64,000 bases of DNA from Perlabentimonas sp964490015 (GCA_964490015.1 CAZBBA010000006.1:29619-93618); one strand, 5' to 3'; positions 1 through 9,076 are shown, numbered from the stretch's first letter. Translations and numbers: made by a program. The notes: generated from the letters alone by a model not told the origin.

Positions 1-666
1 GCAACCGATTCGCTAATTGTGAGTATGCGTAGCAATATCCGGAACTCGCTGGCGTATAACCGAGCCAGCCGAGTCTTTGGGGTGGAGTATATATATCTGC
101 AAGGGGTAAATAAGTCAATCCTAGCCAACGGTTTTGAGCTTAAGCAGATGCATTCGCATAGGGTGGTAATGTGGCTGGGAATTGGTAACCATATTTCATC
201 ACGCACCGAGGCCGAGGATTACATGAGCGAGGCACAATCGCAGTACTTTGTAACGCGGAACTACGCCATAGCAGGACAGAGCGCACAGCAAAGCGTGAGG
301 TTTATCAGCAGCAAGCTGCATACTGCCGAGTTGGTTTACAAATGGAATCGGTCCGAGAATACTATTGGCAGCGAGGAGTTAAGTTCACAGTCGATATCTT
401 TACAAACCGATTTTGCCTTTGCAGGCAAGGGCAGCATTATGGGCAAGGGAACCTACGTGGCGCACACATTCGAGGGGATTCAGCAAACCGCCGTGGCCTA
501 CGAGATGATGAAGGGGCTACAAAACGGCAAAAACATTGTTTGGGAGATATCGGTAAGGCGCCGACTATCGCGACTTTTTGAATTGGAGTTGGGTTACAAC
601 GGGCGTTACCTCAACGATGGAACTGTGGTTCACAGCGGCTCGATGCAGGCAAGGGCGCTGTTCTAA
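1..666 (+). CDS. C-terminal part of an outer-membrane-type beta-barrel protein (5' cut by window edge)
   Basis: The reading frame is open from the first base, so the true start lies upstream of the window; the GTG at 19 is not a convincing start. The visible ~220 residues are rich in alternating polar and hydrophobic stretches with aromatic residues, such as VFGVEYIYLQG and RRLSRLFELELGYNGRYL, and the chain ends in ARALF. A C-terminal Phe after an amphipathic strand is the usual ending of outer-membrane beta-barrels. I infer the tail of a large surface or barrel protein but do not recognise the family. An inverted repeat that could stop transcription follows directly. Confidence 0.5.
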   Translation, partial: ATDSLIVSMRSNIRNSLAYNRASRVFGVEYIYLQGVNKSILANGFELKQMHSHRVVMWLGIGNHISSRTEAEDYMSEAQSQYFVTRNYAIAGQSAQQSVRFISSKLHTAELVYKWNRSENTIGSEELSSQSISLQTDFAFAGKGSIMGKGTYVAHTFEGIQQTAVAYEMMKGLQNGKNIVWEISVRRRLSRLFELELGYNGRYLNDGTVVHSGSMQARALF

Positions 667-674
667 TAAAAAAA

Positions 675-805
675 GAGGGTGTCTCAAAAGTCTAAAAAAT
701 CATTTTTATTCTCTTTATGTTTCTTTGTGACTTCTTTGTGAGTCTTTGTGAAACAGCATTTTAATTGTTGCACAAAGTTCCACAAAGGACTTTTGATACA
801 CCCTC
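675..805. repeat. Large inverted repeat between convergent genes (possible bidirectional terminator or MITE-like element)
   Basis: GAGGGTGTCTCAAAAGTC at 675-692 is matched by GACTTTTGATACACCCTC at 788-805 as an inverted repeat with 17 of 18 positions paired. Inside it, three CTTTGTG copies on the left face two CACAAAG copies on the right, so the whole 131 bp can fold into one long interrupted hairpin. It lies between the stop codon of the barrel protein and the stop codon of metK, which run towards each other. No ORF is present. Confidence 0.7.
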
Positions 806-826
806 AATTATAGATTGGATGAAATC

Positions 827-2083
827 TTACAAATTAAACTCAGCCTTAATCTGATCTACATAGTTTAGCCTTTCCCAGGCAAAGAACTCTACCTCCTTCT
901 CGTAGGCGGGAGTGCCATTATTGCCTCCCATCTTAACTTTTCCTACGTAGAAATCACGGCCAAAGTGACCATAGGCAGCGGTTGCCTTAAAAATGGGGTT
1001 CTTTAGTCCAAAACGCTTAACAATTGCCCCGGGTCGGAGATCAAAAATCTTGTTGATCTTGTCGGCAATCTGCTCATCGGGTAAGTTTACCTTAGCGGTA
1101 CCGTAGGTATTTACGTAAATACTTACGGGTTGAGCCACACCAATGGCGTAAGCCAACTGAACAAGCACCTCATCGGCAACACCCGCAGCCACCATGTTTT
1201 TGGCAATATGACGAGCGGCATATGCAGCCGAGCGGTCAACCTTCGATGAGTCCTTTCCTGAAAAAGCGCCACCACCATGCGCACCCTTACCGCCGTAGGT
1301 ATCAACAATAATCTTACGGCCAGTTAAGCCTGTATCGCCATGTGGTCCACCAATAACAAACTTACCTGTTGGATTTACGTGCAGAATATGATCGCCCTTG
1401 AAAAGTGCTTGAACCCGCTCGGGGAGCTTTGCCTTAACCCTGGGAATTAGGATGTTTTCAACATCCTTGCGGATAGTTTGCTGCATGGCCTCATCGGTGT
1501 CGAACTCGTCGTGCTGGGTCGATACCACAATGGTGTGAATCCGGTATGGTTGACCATTGTCGTCGTACTCAATGGTTACCTGGCTTTTGGAATCGGGACG
1601 GAGGTAGGTCATCTGCTTACCCTCGCGCCTAATCTTGGCCAGATCCATCAACAGAAGATGCGATAACACAATGGACAGCGGCATGTAGTCGTCGGTTTCG
1701 CGACTGGCGTAGCCAAACATCATACCCTGATCACCAGCACCTTGCTCCTCCTCGCTTTGGCGAACTACACCACGGTTGATGTCGGCCGACTGCTCGTGGA
1801 TGGATGAGAGAACACCGCAACTTTCGCTGTCGAACTTGTACTCCGACTTGGTGTAGCCAATTTCGCGTACCACATCGCGGGCAACCTGCTGAACATCGAC
1901 ATATCCCGAGGAGCGAACCTCGCCACTAAGTACCACCAAACCTGTTGTAACCAGGGTTTCGCACGCCACTTTCGACTCAGGGTCCTGACGTAAAAACTCA
2001 TCGAGTAGAGCATCAGAAATTTGATCGGCCACCTTATCGGGGTGCCCTTCCGAAACGCTTTCGGACGTAAATAAGTATCCCAT
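827..2083 (-). CDS. metK: S-adenosylmethionine synthase
   Basis: MetK makes S-adenosylmethionine from methionine and ATP in the cytoplasm. The 418-residue chain has the family hallmarks: GHPDK at residues 13-17, the ATP-site loop GAGDQG at 115-120, and the P-loop-like GGGAFSGKD followed by KVDRSAAY near residues 270-290. The length is normal for Bacteroidota. The ATG at 2083 starts directly before the conserved FTSESVSEGHPDK segment. Upstream on the same strand are a phylum-type promoter (2211-2240) and a SAM-II-like aptamer (2146-2200), so expression is probably repressed by its own product. It converges with the barrel gene on the other strand. Confidence 0.97.
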   Translation of the reverse strand: MGYLFTSESVSEGHPDKVADQISDALLDEFLRQDPESKVACETLVTTGLVVLSGEVRSSGYVDVQQVARDVVREIGYTKSEYKFDSESCGVLSSIHEQSADINRGVVRQSEEEQGAGDQGMMFGYASRETDDYMPLSIVLSHLLLMDLAKIRREGKQMTYLRPDSKSQVTIEYDDNGQPYRIHTIVVSTQHDEFDTDEAMQQTIRKDVENILIPRVKAKLPERVQALFKGDHILHVNPTGKFVIGGPHGDTGLTGRKIIVDTYGGKGAHGGGAFSGKDSSKVDRSAAYAARHIAKNMVAAGVADEVLVQLAYAIGVAQPVSIYVNTYGTAKVNLPDEQIADKINKIFDLRPGAIVKRFGLKNPIFKATAAYGHFGRDFYVGKVKMGGNNGTPAYEKEVEFFAWERLNYVDQIKAEFNL

Positions 2084-2145
2084 ATCTTTAGTAATATGTT
2101 AGTTAAAAAAGTAGGGAAAGGTTTAAGAGAATTGCAGGACGAAAA

Positions 2146-2200
2146 CACTGTTTTAGCATTTTTTATCGTGGTTGCAATCAATCAAATCTTTCCACTGATA
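2146..2200 (-). promoter_or_regulatory. SAM-II-like riboswitch in the metK leader
   Basis: Read on the minus strand, the leader holds GTGG, a loop containing AGATTTG and ATTGCAA, then CCAC, GATAAAAAATG and GCTAAAAC. This is the order of conserved elements in the SAM-II class: a P1 helix closed around a loop with GAUUU and AUUGCAA, followed 3' by GAUAAA and GCUAAA, which form the H-type pseudoknot. GTGG/CCAC gives P1 here. The aptamer begins within about 10 nt of the inferred transcription start and ends about 60 nt before the metK ATG. SAM-II is known in alpha-proteobacteria and Bacteroidota in front of methionine and SAM genes. I did not run a covariance model. Confidence 0.75.
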
Positions 2201-2210
2201 GTATGAAGGG

Positions 2211-2240
2211 CAAAGGTAGAATATTTTATTAACGAAACAA
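2211..2240 (-). promoter_or_regulatory. Bacteroidota-type promoter of metK
   Basis: On the minus strand TTG is followed after exactly 19 nt by TACCTTTG, matching the phylum consensus of a TTTG/TTG -33 element and a TAnnTTTG -7 element. Transcription would start near 2205, just upstream of the riboswitch. Confidence 0.75.
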
Positions 2241-2412
2241 CTTTGGGGTAAAGTATTCATGGCCGTCACTTACATATCATTATTTATCTGTATTTTACGA
2301 TCTTGTTGATATGGAAATTTCCGATAAACCTCTGCCGCATAAGCCAAGGCTTTGCACCAAGTCAAAACCCCGATAGATTTTGTATTAGGTTAAACTCAAC
2401 AAACATTAACAC

Positions 2413-2441
2413 TTGGGTATATTTTTATTTTTATACCTTTA
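2413..2441 (+). promoter_or_regulatory. Probable promoter of the class A PBP gene
   Basis: TTG at 2413-2415 and TACCTTTA at 2434-2441 are separated by 18 nt. The -7 element differs from TAnnTTTG only in its last base. The predicted start near 2448 would leave a leader of about 20 nt before the ATG at 2468. Confidence 0.5.
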
Positions 2442-2467
2442 CACCCAATATATCATACTCTTTATGC

Positions 2468-4822
2468 ATGGAAGCAATCAGCAACTCTGGTAAAAAATTT
2501 CAGCTCTGGTTCTGGGGCATTTTCTCGTTTAGCTGGGTCCTTGTAATTGGCCTATTCGTGCTTATTGGTCTAGAGTTTTTTGGGCCACTACCCTCGTTTG
2601 AGCAACTCGAAAATCCCAAAAGCAATATTGCCTCGGAAATATTCACCGAGGATCATGTTGCCCTGGTTCCATACTATATTCAACTGCGAACCCCTGTGAG
2701 TTACGAAAATCTTTCGCCCGACCTGGTTAATGCCCTGTTGGCCACCGAAGATATTCGTTTTTACCACCATTCGGGAATTGATGCCCGAAGCATTGCGCGG
2801 GTTATGGTGAAAACCATTATCCTGCAGCAGTCCAGAAGCGGAGGTGGAAGCACCATTACCCAACAGCTAGCAAAAAACCTGTTCCCTCGCGATACGGTAA
2901 TATATCGATCCTCGATTGCCCGCAAATCAAACCTTGCCGTAACCAAGTTTAAGGAGTGGATTACAGCCGTTAAGCTGGAACGGAACTATACCAAAGATGA
3001 GATTTTAGCCATGTACCTTAACACTGTGGCATTCGGAAGCAACGCATTTGGGATTAGGGCTGCAGCAAAAACATTCTTCAACATAACCCCCGATTCGCTT
3101 AACGTAGAGCAATCGGCACTGCTGGTGGGCTTGGTAAATGCGCCAACCCGTTACAGTCCTGTGCGAAACCCTGAGCAATCGTTGGCTCGTCGAAATTTTG
3201 TTATCTCCCAGATGGCCAAGTATGGTTTTATCACACCCCATGAGCGCGATTCCATTTCGGCCAGGCCCATTGAGCTAAACTTCAGGATTCAGGATCATAA
3301 CTTTGGCCTTGCCACCTACTTTAGGGAATCACTAAGGTTAACATTATCGGCTCGGGAGCCCGATCGCCGCAGGTACTACTCTCACACAATGTACGTTGAG
3401 GACTCGATTCAATGGGCAACCAATCCCCTTTACGGCTGGTGTAACAAAAATTTAAAACCCGACGGAACGCCCTACAACTTATACCGCGATGGTCTAAAAA
3501 TTTATACCACTCTAAACAGCCGCATGCAGCAGTACGCCGAGGAGGCTGTGGAAGAACACTTGGGAAAATTCCTTCAGCCCGAGTTCGACAAGGAACAAAA
3601 AAGCCGGCGTTATAGGCTATTTAGAGACGATATCTCCGACGAACAAGTGAATGGCATTATGCTGCAGGCTATGCGCCAAACAGAGCGATTCCGTCAACTT
3701 CGGATAAATGGCGTGTCAATGGATAGTATTAACGCCAACTTCAACAAGAAGGTTCCTATGACCATTTTTACCTGGAAGGGCGAACGCGACACCGTAATGT
3801 CGCCTATCGACTCCATAAGGCACTACAAACGTATCCTTAGAGCAGGATTTATGGCGATGGATCCCAAAACGGGTCACATTAGGGCTTGGGTTGGTGGCCC
3901 CAACTTTAAACACTTTAAATACGATCAGGTAAAGCAAGCCAAGCGACAAGTTGGTTCAACCATCAAGCCCTTCCTTTACACGCTGGCCATGCAGGAGGGT
4001 TACTCTCCATGCCATGTTGTTCCAAATATTCCCCAAACATTCCCAGTGGCCGATTCAGTTTGGACTCCCCGTAACTCCAGTAAATCAGCCTACGATGGCC
4101 AGATGGTAACCCTTAAATGGGGCTTAGCCAACTCGGTTAATAATATTTCCGCCTGGCTAATGAAGCAGTTTAACCCCAGGGCATTGGTTGAGATTTGTCA
4201 GCGAATGGGAATAACCAGTCGAATCGATCCAGTTGTATCTGCTTTTCTAGGCCCATCGGAATTTAGCGTGTACGAGATGGTTGGTGCTTATGGAACCTTT
4301 GCCAATAAGGGGGTTCATATCGACCCCATGATGGTAACAAGGATTGAGGACAAGAATGGTAACGTACTGGCTACGTTCCATGCTCAGCGCAACGAGGCTA
4401 TAAGCGAGCAAACAGCCTATCTTATGCTTAACCTGCTTGAGGGAGTAGTAAATCAGGGAACTGCTGTACGCCTTCGATATAGATATAACTTCACCGCCAC
4501 CCTGGCAGGTAAAACAGGAACAACCAACAACCACGCCGATGGCTGGTTTATGGGCATTGCGCCAAATTTAGTTGGTGGAGTTTGGGTAGGTGCCGAGGAT
4601 CCAACTGTGGGTTTCCAAACCATAACCATGGGGCAGGGAGCAAATATGGCTTTGCCAATCTTCGCCATATTTATGGATAAAGTTTATAGAGATAACCGTT
4701 TGAATATTACCCAACTCGACCAATGGGACAAACCGCTGAGGCCGTTGGATGTAAATCTCGATTGCTCACAGTTACCCCAGTCAAACCAAAGAAGGGAAAT
4801 TATTGAGGATGATTTCTTTTAG
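2468..4822 (+). CDS. Class A penicillin-binding protein (PBP1A-type)
   Basis: This bifunctional peptidoglycan synthase polymerises lipid II with its glycosyltransferase domain and crosslinks with its transpeptidase domain at the outer face of the inner membrane. A membrane anchor spans about residues 12-36. The GT51 domain shows EDIRFYHHSG (94-103) with its catalytic Glu and GGSTITQQLAKNL (from 127). The transpeptidase has Ser497-x-x-Lys500 in GSTIKPF, a NSVNN-type SxN motif and KTGTTN from 682. I chose the ATG at 2468 because it begins directly before the basic segment and the TM helix; the frame is open further upstream, but that part overlaps the promoter. The stop overlaps that of the convergent ABC gene by four bases. 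Confidence 0.93.
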   Translation: MEAISNSGKKFQLWFWGIFSFSWVLVIGLFVLIGLEFFGPLPSFEQLENPKSNIASEIFTEDHVALVPYYIQLRTPVSYENLSPDLVNALLATEDIRFYHHSGIDARSIARVMVKTIILQQSRSGGGSTITQQLAKNLFPRDTVIYRSSIARKSNLAVTKFKEWITAVKLERNYTKDEILAMYLNTVAFGSNAFGIRAAAKTFFNITPDSLNVEQSALLVGLVNAPTRYSPVRNPEQSLARRNFVISQMAKYGFITPHERDSISARPIELNFRIQDHNFGLATYFRESLRLTLSAREPDRRRYYSHTMYVEDSIQWATNPLYGWCNKNLKPDGTPYNLYRDGLKIYTTLNSRMQQYAEEAVEEHLGKFLQPEFDKEQKSRRYRLFRDDISDEQVNGIMLQAMRQTERFRQLRINGVSMDSINANFNKKVPMTIFTWKGERDTVMSPIDSIRHYKRILRAGFMAMDPKTGHIRAWVGGPNFKHFKYDQVKQAKRQVGSTIKPFLYTLAMQEGYSPCHVVPNIPQTFPVADSVWTPRNSSKSAYDGQMVTLKWGLANSVNNISAWLMKQFNPRALVEICQRMGITSRIDPVVSAFLGPSEFSVYEMVGAYGTFANKGVHIDPMMVTRIEDKNGNVLATFHAQRNEAISEQTAYLMLNLLEGVVNQGTAVRLRYRYNFTATLAGKTGTTNNHADGWFMGIAPNLVGGVWVGAEDPTVGFQTITMGQGANMALPIFAIFMDKVYRDNRLNITQLDQWDKPLRPLDVNLDCSQLPQSNQRREIIEDDFF

Positions 4823-6525
4823 TCCCTCACGCCCGGAATAGCGGCAATTAACCGCTTGGTATAATCCGATTCAGGCGAGTAGTAAATATTATCGGCAAGG
4901 CCAAACTCAACGGCCTTGCCGTTTTGCATTACCAGCATTCGATTGCTCATATACTTTACCACCGACAAATCGTGCGAAATAAAAATATAGGTTAAGCCAA
5001 AATCGCGTTTCAATGCATTGAGCAAATTCAGGATTTGAGCCTGAATGGAAACATCGAGCGCCGACACCATCTCGTCGCAAACCAGGATCCTTGGGTTTAC
5101 GGCCAATGCACGTGCAATGGCAATCCGCTGGCGTTGTCCACCAGAGAATTCGTGTGGGTAGCGGAAGTAGCTGTCGGCGGGCAACGAAACTTTTTGCAAA
5201 AGCTCAGAAATCCTCTCCTGAGCCGATTGTCGAGTTTTGGCTAGTTTGTGAAAAAGGATAGGCTCCAGAATGGCCTGCCCAATGGTATGCCTAGGGTTTA
5301 GCGATGAGTAGGGATCCTGAAAAACCAGCTGCACCTCGCGCCGGAAATGAGCCAATTCATGACGAGTAAACTCCTTTATCGCCTTACCTCCGAAGGTTAT
5401 TTCTCCTTTTTGATGATCAACCAAACCCAAAATTGCCCTGCCAAGCGTGGTTTTACCACATCCCGACTCCCCAACCAGTCCTAGCGTTTCGCCAGGGTAT
5501 AGATCGAAGGAGAGATTGTCAACGGCTCTGAAAACTTTTACGGGTTTTCCAATAAAGCTTCGCTTTATAACATAATCAACCTCTACATCCTTTACCGACA
5601 GGATTGGCTGCTGCAGGTATAGCTCGGCATTCTCTTTTGCGATATTTTGCTCCACAGGAGCAGGATTAACCCGTTCTGACAAGAATTGCTGAACTGTTGG
5701 CAATTCTACTGGGCGACTATCGAGCGGTGGCTTACACGCAATTAGCCCCTTGGTGTAAGGATGATTTGGCGTAGTCAGCAATTCTGTGGTGGAGCCCTTC
5801 TCAACCAGTTTGCCCCCCTTAAGCACCAGCATTCGCTTGGTAACTTCGGAAATTACACCTAAATCGTGGCTTATAAAGATTAAGCTCATGGCCCGGCTAT
5901 CCACAATGTAGTTCAGCAAGTTAATAATCTCCTTCTGAACCGTAACATCTAGAGCTGTGGTTGGCTCATCGGCAATAAGTAGCGATGGATTTCCGGCCAG
6001 CGCCATGGCAATCATTACGCGTTGCTTTTGTCCTCCGCTAAGCTCGTGCGGGTAACTTCTATACGCTTTATCGGGGTCGGGAATCTGCATCTCGCCAAAA
6101 AGCGATATGCACTTGCGTTTTACACCCTTGCCTTGCAGCTGCTGATGTAGGATTATGGCCTCCTCAACCTGCCTGCCACAACGCATCGAAGGGTTAAGCG
6201 AGGTCATGGGTTCCTGAAAAATCATGGCCAGATGCTTTCCCCGTAAATCCCTGTGAGAATTTTGGTTGAGATTCACCAAGTCCAACGGATGAGCATTTGA
6301 AGGATAGAAGTTTGCGCTACCCGACAGAACCTTTGCCCCGGGGGGCAAAAGCCCCATTAGGGTAAGAGCCGTAATGGATTTCCCCGAGCCCGACTCGCCC
6401 ACAATTCCCAGCGACTCGCCCCTACCCAACGAAAACGAAAGGTCGTTAAGCACTATTAATGAACCAAAGGCAACGCTCAGATTTTTAACATCAAGAATGG
6501 TATCGATGGATCCCGTTTTCTGCAT
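4819..6525 (-). CDS. Fused dipeptide/oligopeptide ABC transporter ATPase (DppD-DppF/GsiA-like)
   Basis: Two complete ABC nucleotide-binding domains sit in one 568-residue chain. The first has Walker A GESGSGKS (43-50), signature LSGGQKQR and Walker B LLIADEPTTALD; the second has GESGCGKTT, FSGGQRQR and ILVCDEMVSALD. Between and after them are the oligopeptide_HP-type tails (NHPYTKGL and SDYTKRLIAAIPG) typical of the peptide/nickel importer ATPases. It would energise uptake of peptides through inner-membrane permeases, but no permease or binding-protein gene is in the window. It lies downstream of the lolE-like permease on the same strand with a gap of about 47 nt, so it could be cotranscribed. 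Confidence 0.9.
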   Translation of the reverse strand: MQKTGSIDTILDVKNLSVAFGSLIVLNDLSFSLGRGESLGIVGESGSGKSITALTLMGLLPPGAKVLSGSANFYPSNAHPLDLVNLNQNSHRDLRGKHLAMIFQEPMTSLNPSMRCGRQVEEAIILHQQLQGKGVKRKCISLFGEMQIPDPDKAYRSYPHELSGGQKQRVMIAMALAGNPSLLIADEPTTALDVTVQKEIINLLNYIVDSRAMSLIFISHDLGVISEVTKRMLVLKGGKLVEKGSTTELLTTPNHPYTKGLIACKPPLDSRPVELPTVQQFLSERVNPAPVEQNIAKENAELYLQQPILSVKDVEVDYVIKRSFIGKPVKVFRAVDNLSFDLYPGETLGLVGESGCGKTTLGRAILGLVDHQKGEITFGGKAIKEFTRHELAHFRREVQLVFQDPYSSLNPRHTIGQAILEPILFHKLAKTRQSAQERISELLQKVSLPADSYFRYPHEFSGGQRQRIAIARALAVNPRILVCDEMVSALDVSIQAQILNLLNALKRDFGLTYIFISHDLSVVKYMSNRMLVMQNGKAVEFGLADNIYYSPESDYTKRLIAAIPGVRD

Positions 6526-6572
6526 AAAAAGACCTTACGGTAATTATGAAAATCCCAAATAACCAGATGGGT

Positions 6573-7808
6573 TTAATGATTTCCTTGTTGCTCTTGAATG
6601 AATATCCTGTCAGTGATATATCGTACGGGAAAACGCGCTGCTACAAAACCAATTACAAGAACCAACACCAAAATAAAGGCAATATCAAGCGGTTGAATAT
6701 CTACGGGGTATGCATCAATTATAAAATCACCTATCCCTTCGAGTTTTACAAGCTTAAACCGAATTTGCATCCAGCAAATTAGGAGTCCAAGAGCAGCACC
6801 AATTACCGTTCCGGCAATGGATATCAGAAGCCCCTCGGTGGTAAAAATCTGCTGAATAGTTCTGTTATCGGCACCAAGGCTCCGTAGCGTTTCCACATCC
6901 TTGCGCTTATCGATTATAAGCATCGAAAGCGTTCCCACAATATTAAATGATGCAATGATCAGGATAAACGAAAGGATTACGCCAACTATCAGCTTCTCCG
7001 ATTTCATGGTTCGATACAACGACTCGTTCTGCTGATAGCGGTTGCGCACCTTAAACTCATCGCCCAAAATCTGCTGAATCTCCTGCTGCACCCGGCCTTG
7101 GTTTGCCCTAGGGGCAAGCAGAATCTCAATCGATGTCACCTCGTGGGTATGGTTAAGCAATCCTCGCACAAACTCGATGGGCGTAAAAACATGCTGGGTG
7201 TCGAACTCCTGCTCAATGGCAAATACCCCCGAGGGCATAATGGCCTTTGAGGTAAATGCCGTAGCTGTTGATATGGTGGGTAGTCGGCCCCTGCGGGGCA
7301 TATAAATCTCGAGCGGATCGAAGTGAGCCAGGTTGGCATTTAGGTAAAAGGCCGCACCCTGGCCCATTACCGCCAGCGGCTGACTTCCGCGCCACAACAG
7401 GAACTCGCCGTCAATCATCATCGAGTCGATGCCGGTTAGCTCGGGGTAATTCCGGCTAACTCCTTTCACTACGCCAATATGCTGCTTGCTGCGATACTTA
7501 AAGATGGCATTTTCCTGAAGCACCTCCGAGAAAACCGCCACCGAGGGATGATTCCTTACTGTGTTAAGACTCGAAAGCGTATCGGGAAAGGTTTTGCCCT
7601 CCACCAACTCAATCTTAATATCCGCATCAAAAACCGAGTACATGCTCCGGATTAGCGAATCGAACCCGTTGAAAACCGACAGCACCACCACCAGCGCCAT
7701 TACCCCTGTTGCCATTCCCACCACCGATATTATGGAGATAATATTGATGATATTATGCGATTTTTTGGCGAAAAGATACCGGCGGGCAATGAAGTAGGGG
7801 AAGTTCAT
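6573..7808 (-). CDS. LolC/LolE-type lipoprotein-release ABC permease (FtsX family)
   Basis: The 411-residue protein begins MNFPYFIARRYLFAKKS and then has a first TM segment (about 20-45), a large periplasmic domain (about 50-265) and three C-terminal TM segments (about 270-400), the MacB-PCD plus FtsX arrangement. The N-terminal RRYLF and the VVVLSVFNGFDSL segment are typical of LolC/E, which extracts lipoproteins from the inner membrane together with LolD. The ABC ATPase LolD is not adjacent. It is the last gene of an rbfA-methyltransferase-permease operon, 10 nt after the methyltransferase. Confidence 0.88.
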   Translation of the reverse strand: MNFPYFIARRYLFAKKSHNIINIISIISVVGMATGVMALVVVLSVFNGFDSLIRSMYSVFDADIKIELVEGKTFPDTLSSLNTVRNHPSVAVFSEVLQENAIFKYRSKQHIGVVKGVSRNYPELTGIDSMMIDGEFLLWRGSQPLAVMGQGAAFYLNANLAHFDPLEIYMPRRGRLPTISTATAFTSKAIMPSGVFAIEQEFDTQHVFTPIEFVRGLLNHTHEVTSIEILLAPRANQGRVQQEIQQILGDEFKVRNRYQQNESLYRTMKSEKLIVGVILSFILIIASFNIVGTLSMLIIDKRKDVETLRSLGADNRTIQQIFTTEGLLISIAGTVIGAALGLLICWMQIRFKLVKLEGIGDFIIDAYPVDIQPLDIAFILVLVLVIGFVAARFPVRYITDRIFIQEQQGNH

Positions 7809-7818
7809 CCTGTTGGGT

Positions 7819-8592
7819 TTAGTAAGGTTTTACGCAAAGATATATAACCTCATTTAATGGCAAAGCGTACCTAATGGCCAAATCGCGGGGAAGAGTTTGC
7901 ACAAAGTTATCCTCGGTAACAATAAACCCAGCCTGTTGTAGGCGCGATGCGTAGTCAGCCCCGTAAAGCCTTAAGTGATCGCGCTGACCGTAGTGCAGCT
8001 CGCGCAGAGCGGGAGTATTTATCGATGGATCCTCCAGCGTTTCGCTCATGGTAACATCAAGGGGAACCTGAAAAATACCAAATCCACCGGGTTTCATCAC
8101 CCGGAAAAGCTCACGCATGGCCTTTTTGTCATCGGGTACATGCTCAAGCACATGGTTGCAGAGAATCACATCGAAGCTATTGGCGGGGAAGGGAATATCC
8201 TGCACATCGAGTTTCACCTTTGCCCAGGGCGATACCAAATCGGCGGTGATATAATCGAGGTTTTTCATCCCCGAGAATTTCCTAATAAAGCAGTACTCTG
8301 GCGCTATATGAAGCACCCGGTTGGGCATTGTAAAAAAGTTGGTTTTTTGCTTTAGATATAGCCACAACAGCCTATGCCGCTCCAGCGACATGGAGTGGGG
8401 CGCCAGCGCATTGCTCCGCGACTGCACCCGGCCGTAGGGTAGAAGTTTTCGGTACTTTCTGCCGCTAATGGGATCCTCAAAACGAGAACCCAAGTAAAAC
8501 AGGCCAACTATGCGTAGGAAAAAGCCACCAAATCGCTGCAGGTGGTGGCGGGGAATAAATCGGCTAACTGTAGCGATCAGAAATCGTACCAT
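7819..8592 (-). CDS. Class I SAM-dependent methyltransferase (Methyltransf_11 type)
   Basis: The core from about residue 95 has VLHIAPEY as a variant of motif I, then ITADLVSPWAKVKLDVQDIPFPANSFDVILCNHVLEHVPDD with the acidic and HVLEH signature of the type-11 fold, and MKPGGFGIFQVPL after it. The N-terminus (RRFLIATVSRFIPRHHL-like, basic and hydrophobic) could associate with the membrane. The substrate is unknown. It is 5 nt downstream of rbfA and 10 nt upstream of the LolE-like gene, so it sits in the middle of an operon. The position next to rbfA is compatible with a translation or envelope target but does not decide it. Confidence 0.8.
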   Translation of the reverse strand: MVRFLIATVSRFIPRHHLQRFGGFFLRIVGLFYLGSRFEDPISGRKYRKLLPYGRVQSRSNALAPHSMSLERHRLLWLYLKQKTNFFTMPNRVLHIAPEYCFIRKFSGMKNLDYITADLVSPWAKVKLDVQDIPFPANSFDVILCNHVLEHVPDDKKAMRELFRVMKPGGFGIFQVPLDVTMSETLEDPSINTPALRELHYGQRDHLRLYGADYASRLQQAGFIVTEDNFVQTLPRDLAIRYALPLNEVIYLCVKPY

Positions 8593-8597
8593 GACAT

Positions 8598-8933
8598 CTA
8601 CTTAAGCAAACGGTCGATATTCTCGATGTAGTCGAGCGAATCGTCGATGTAAAAGGCCAAATCGGGCACAATACGCATTTGGTTGCGAATGCGCTGCCCC
8701 AGCTCAAAACGAAGGCTTTTGGTGTTATGCTTCACCGCCTCGAGAATAGCCTCTCGGCCATCGGTTGGAAATATGCTGATATACACCTTGGCCAAGCCCA
8801 AATCGGGGCTTACCCTAACGGTGGTTACGGTAATCATCTTGCCGCCAAATAGCGCCTGCGACTGGCGCTGGAATATTTCGCCCAAATCCTTCTGGATTTG
8901 CCGCGATACCTTACTGAGCCTGGTTCCTTCCAT
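8598..8933 (-). CDS. rbfA: Ribosome-binding factor A
   Basis: RbfA binds the 30S subunit late in 16S rRNA maturation. The 111-residue length and the KH-like fold pattern fit: TRLSKVSRQIQKDLGEIF at the N-terminus, VTVTTVRVSPDLGLAKVYISIFP with the conserved V-x-x-D-L-x-x-A core, and RIRNQMRIVPDLAFYIDDSLD with the conserved R-P-x-L-x-F element. A purine-rich GAGGAGGAG lies 7-15 nt before the ATG, unusual for a phylum that seldom uses Shine-Dalgarno sequences. First gene of the operon. Confidence 0.93.
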   Translation of the reverse strand: MEGTRLSKVSRQIQKDLGEIFQRQSQALFGGKMITVTTVRVSPDLGLAKVYISIFPTDGREAILEAVKHNTKSLRFELGQRIRNQMRIVPDLAFYIDDSLDYIENIDRLLK

Positions 8934-8967
8934 CTCTACTCCTCCTCGTCATTTTAGTTATTGCTTG

Positions 8968-8975
8968 CAAAGATA
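8968..8975 (-). promoter_or_regulatory. Possible -7 element of the rbfA promoter
   Basis: On the minus strand the sequence reads TATCTTTG, a perfect TAnnTTTG. I see no good TTG at the expected -33 distance, so the call rests on the -7 element and its place about 35 nt before the rbfA start. Confidence 0.4.
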
Positions 8976-9035
8976 AGTAATTGTTGGGAATGGGGTAATA
9001 GTTTTTCGCGCGGTAAAATTCTAAGGTTGATTTAA

Positions 9036-9076
9036 AAGAAAGCGGTATTACCCAGAAGAGCTGGATAATACCGCTT
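9036..9076 (-). terminator. Rho-independent terminator of the acc/carboxyltransferase operon
   Basis: Read on the minus strand, AAGCGGTATTA pairs with TAATACCGCTT across a loop that itself can form CCAG/CTGG, and TCTTTT follows. It begins about 23 nt after the stop codon at 9099 and closes the accD-accA-carboxyltransferase operon. Confidence 0.85.

Noticed and set aside
7136..7459. Several overlapping frames inside the lolE-like gene on both strands
   Set aside because: The region is GC-rich coding sequence of the permease; the other frames give arginine- and proline-rich nonsense.
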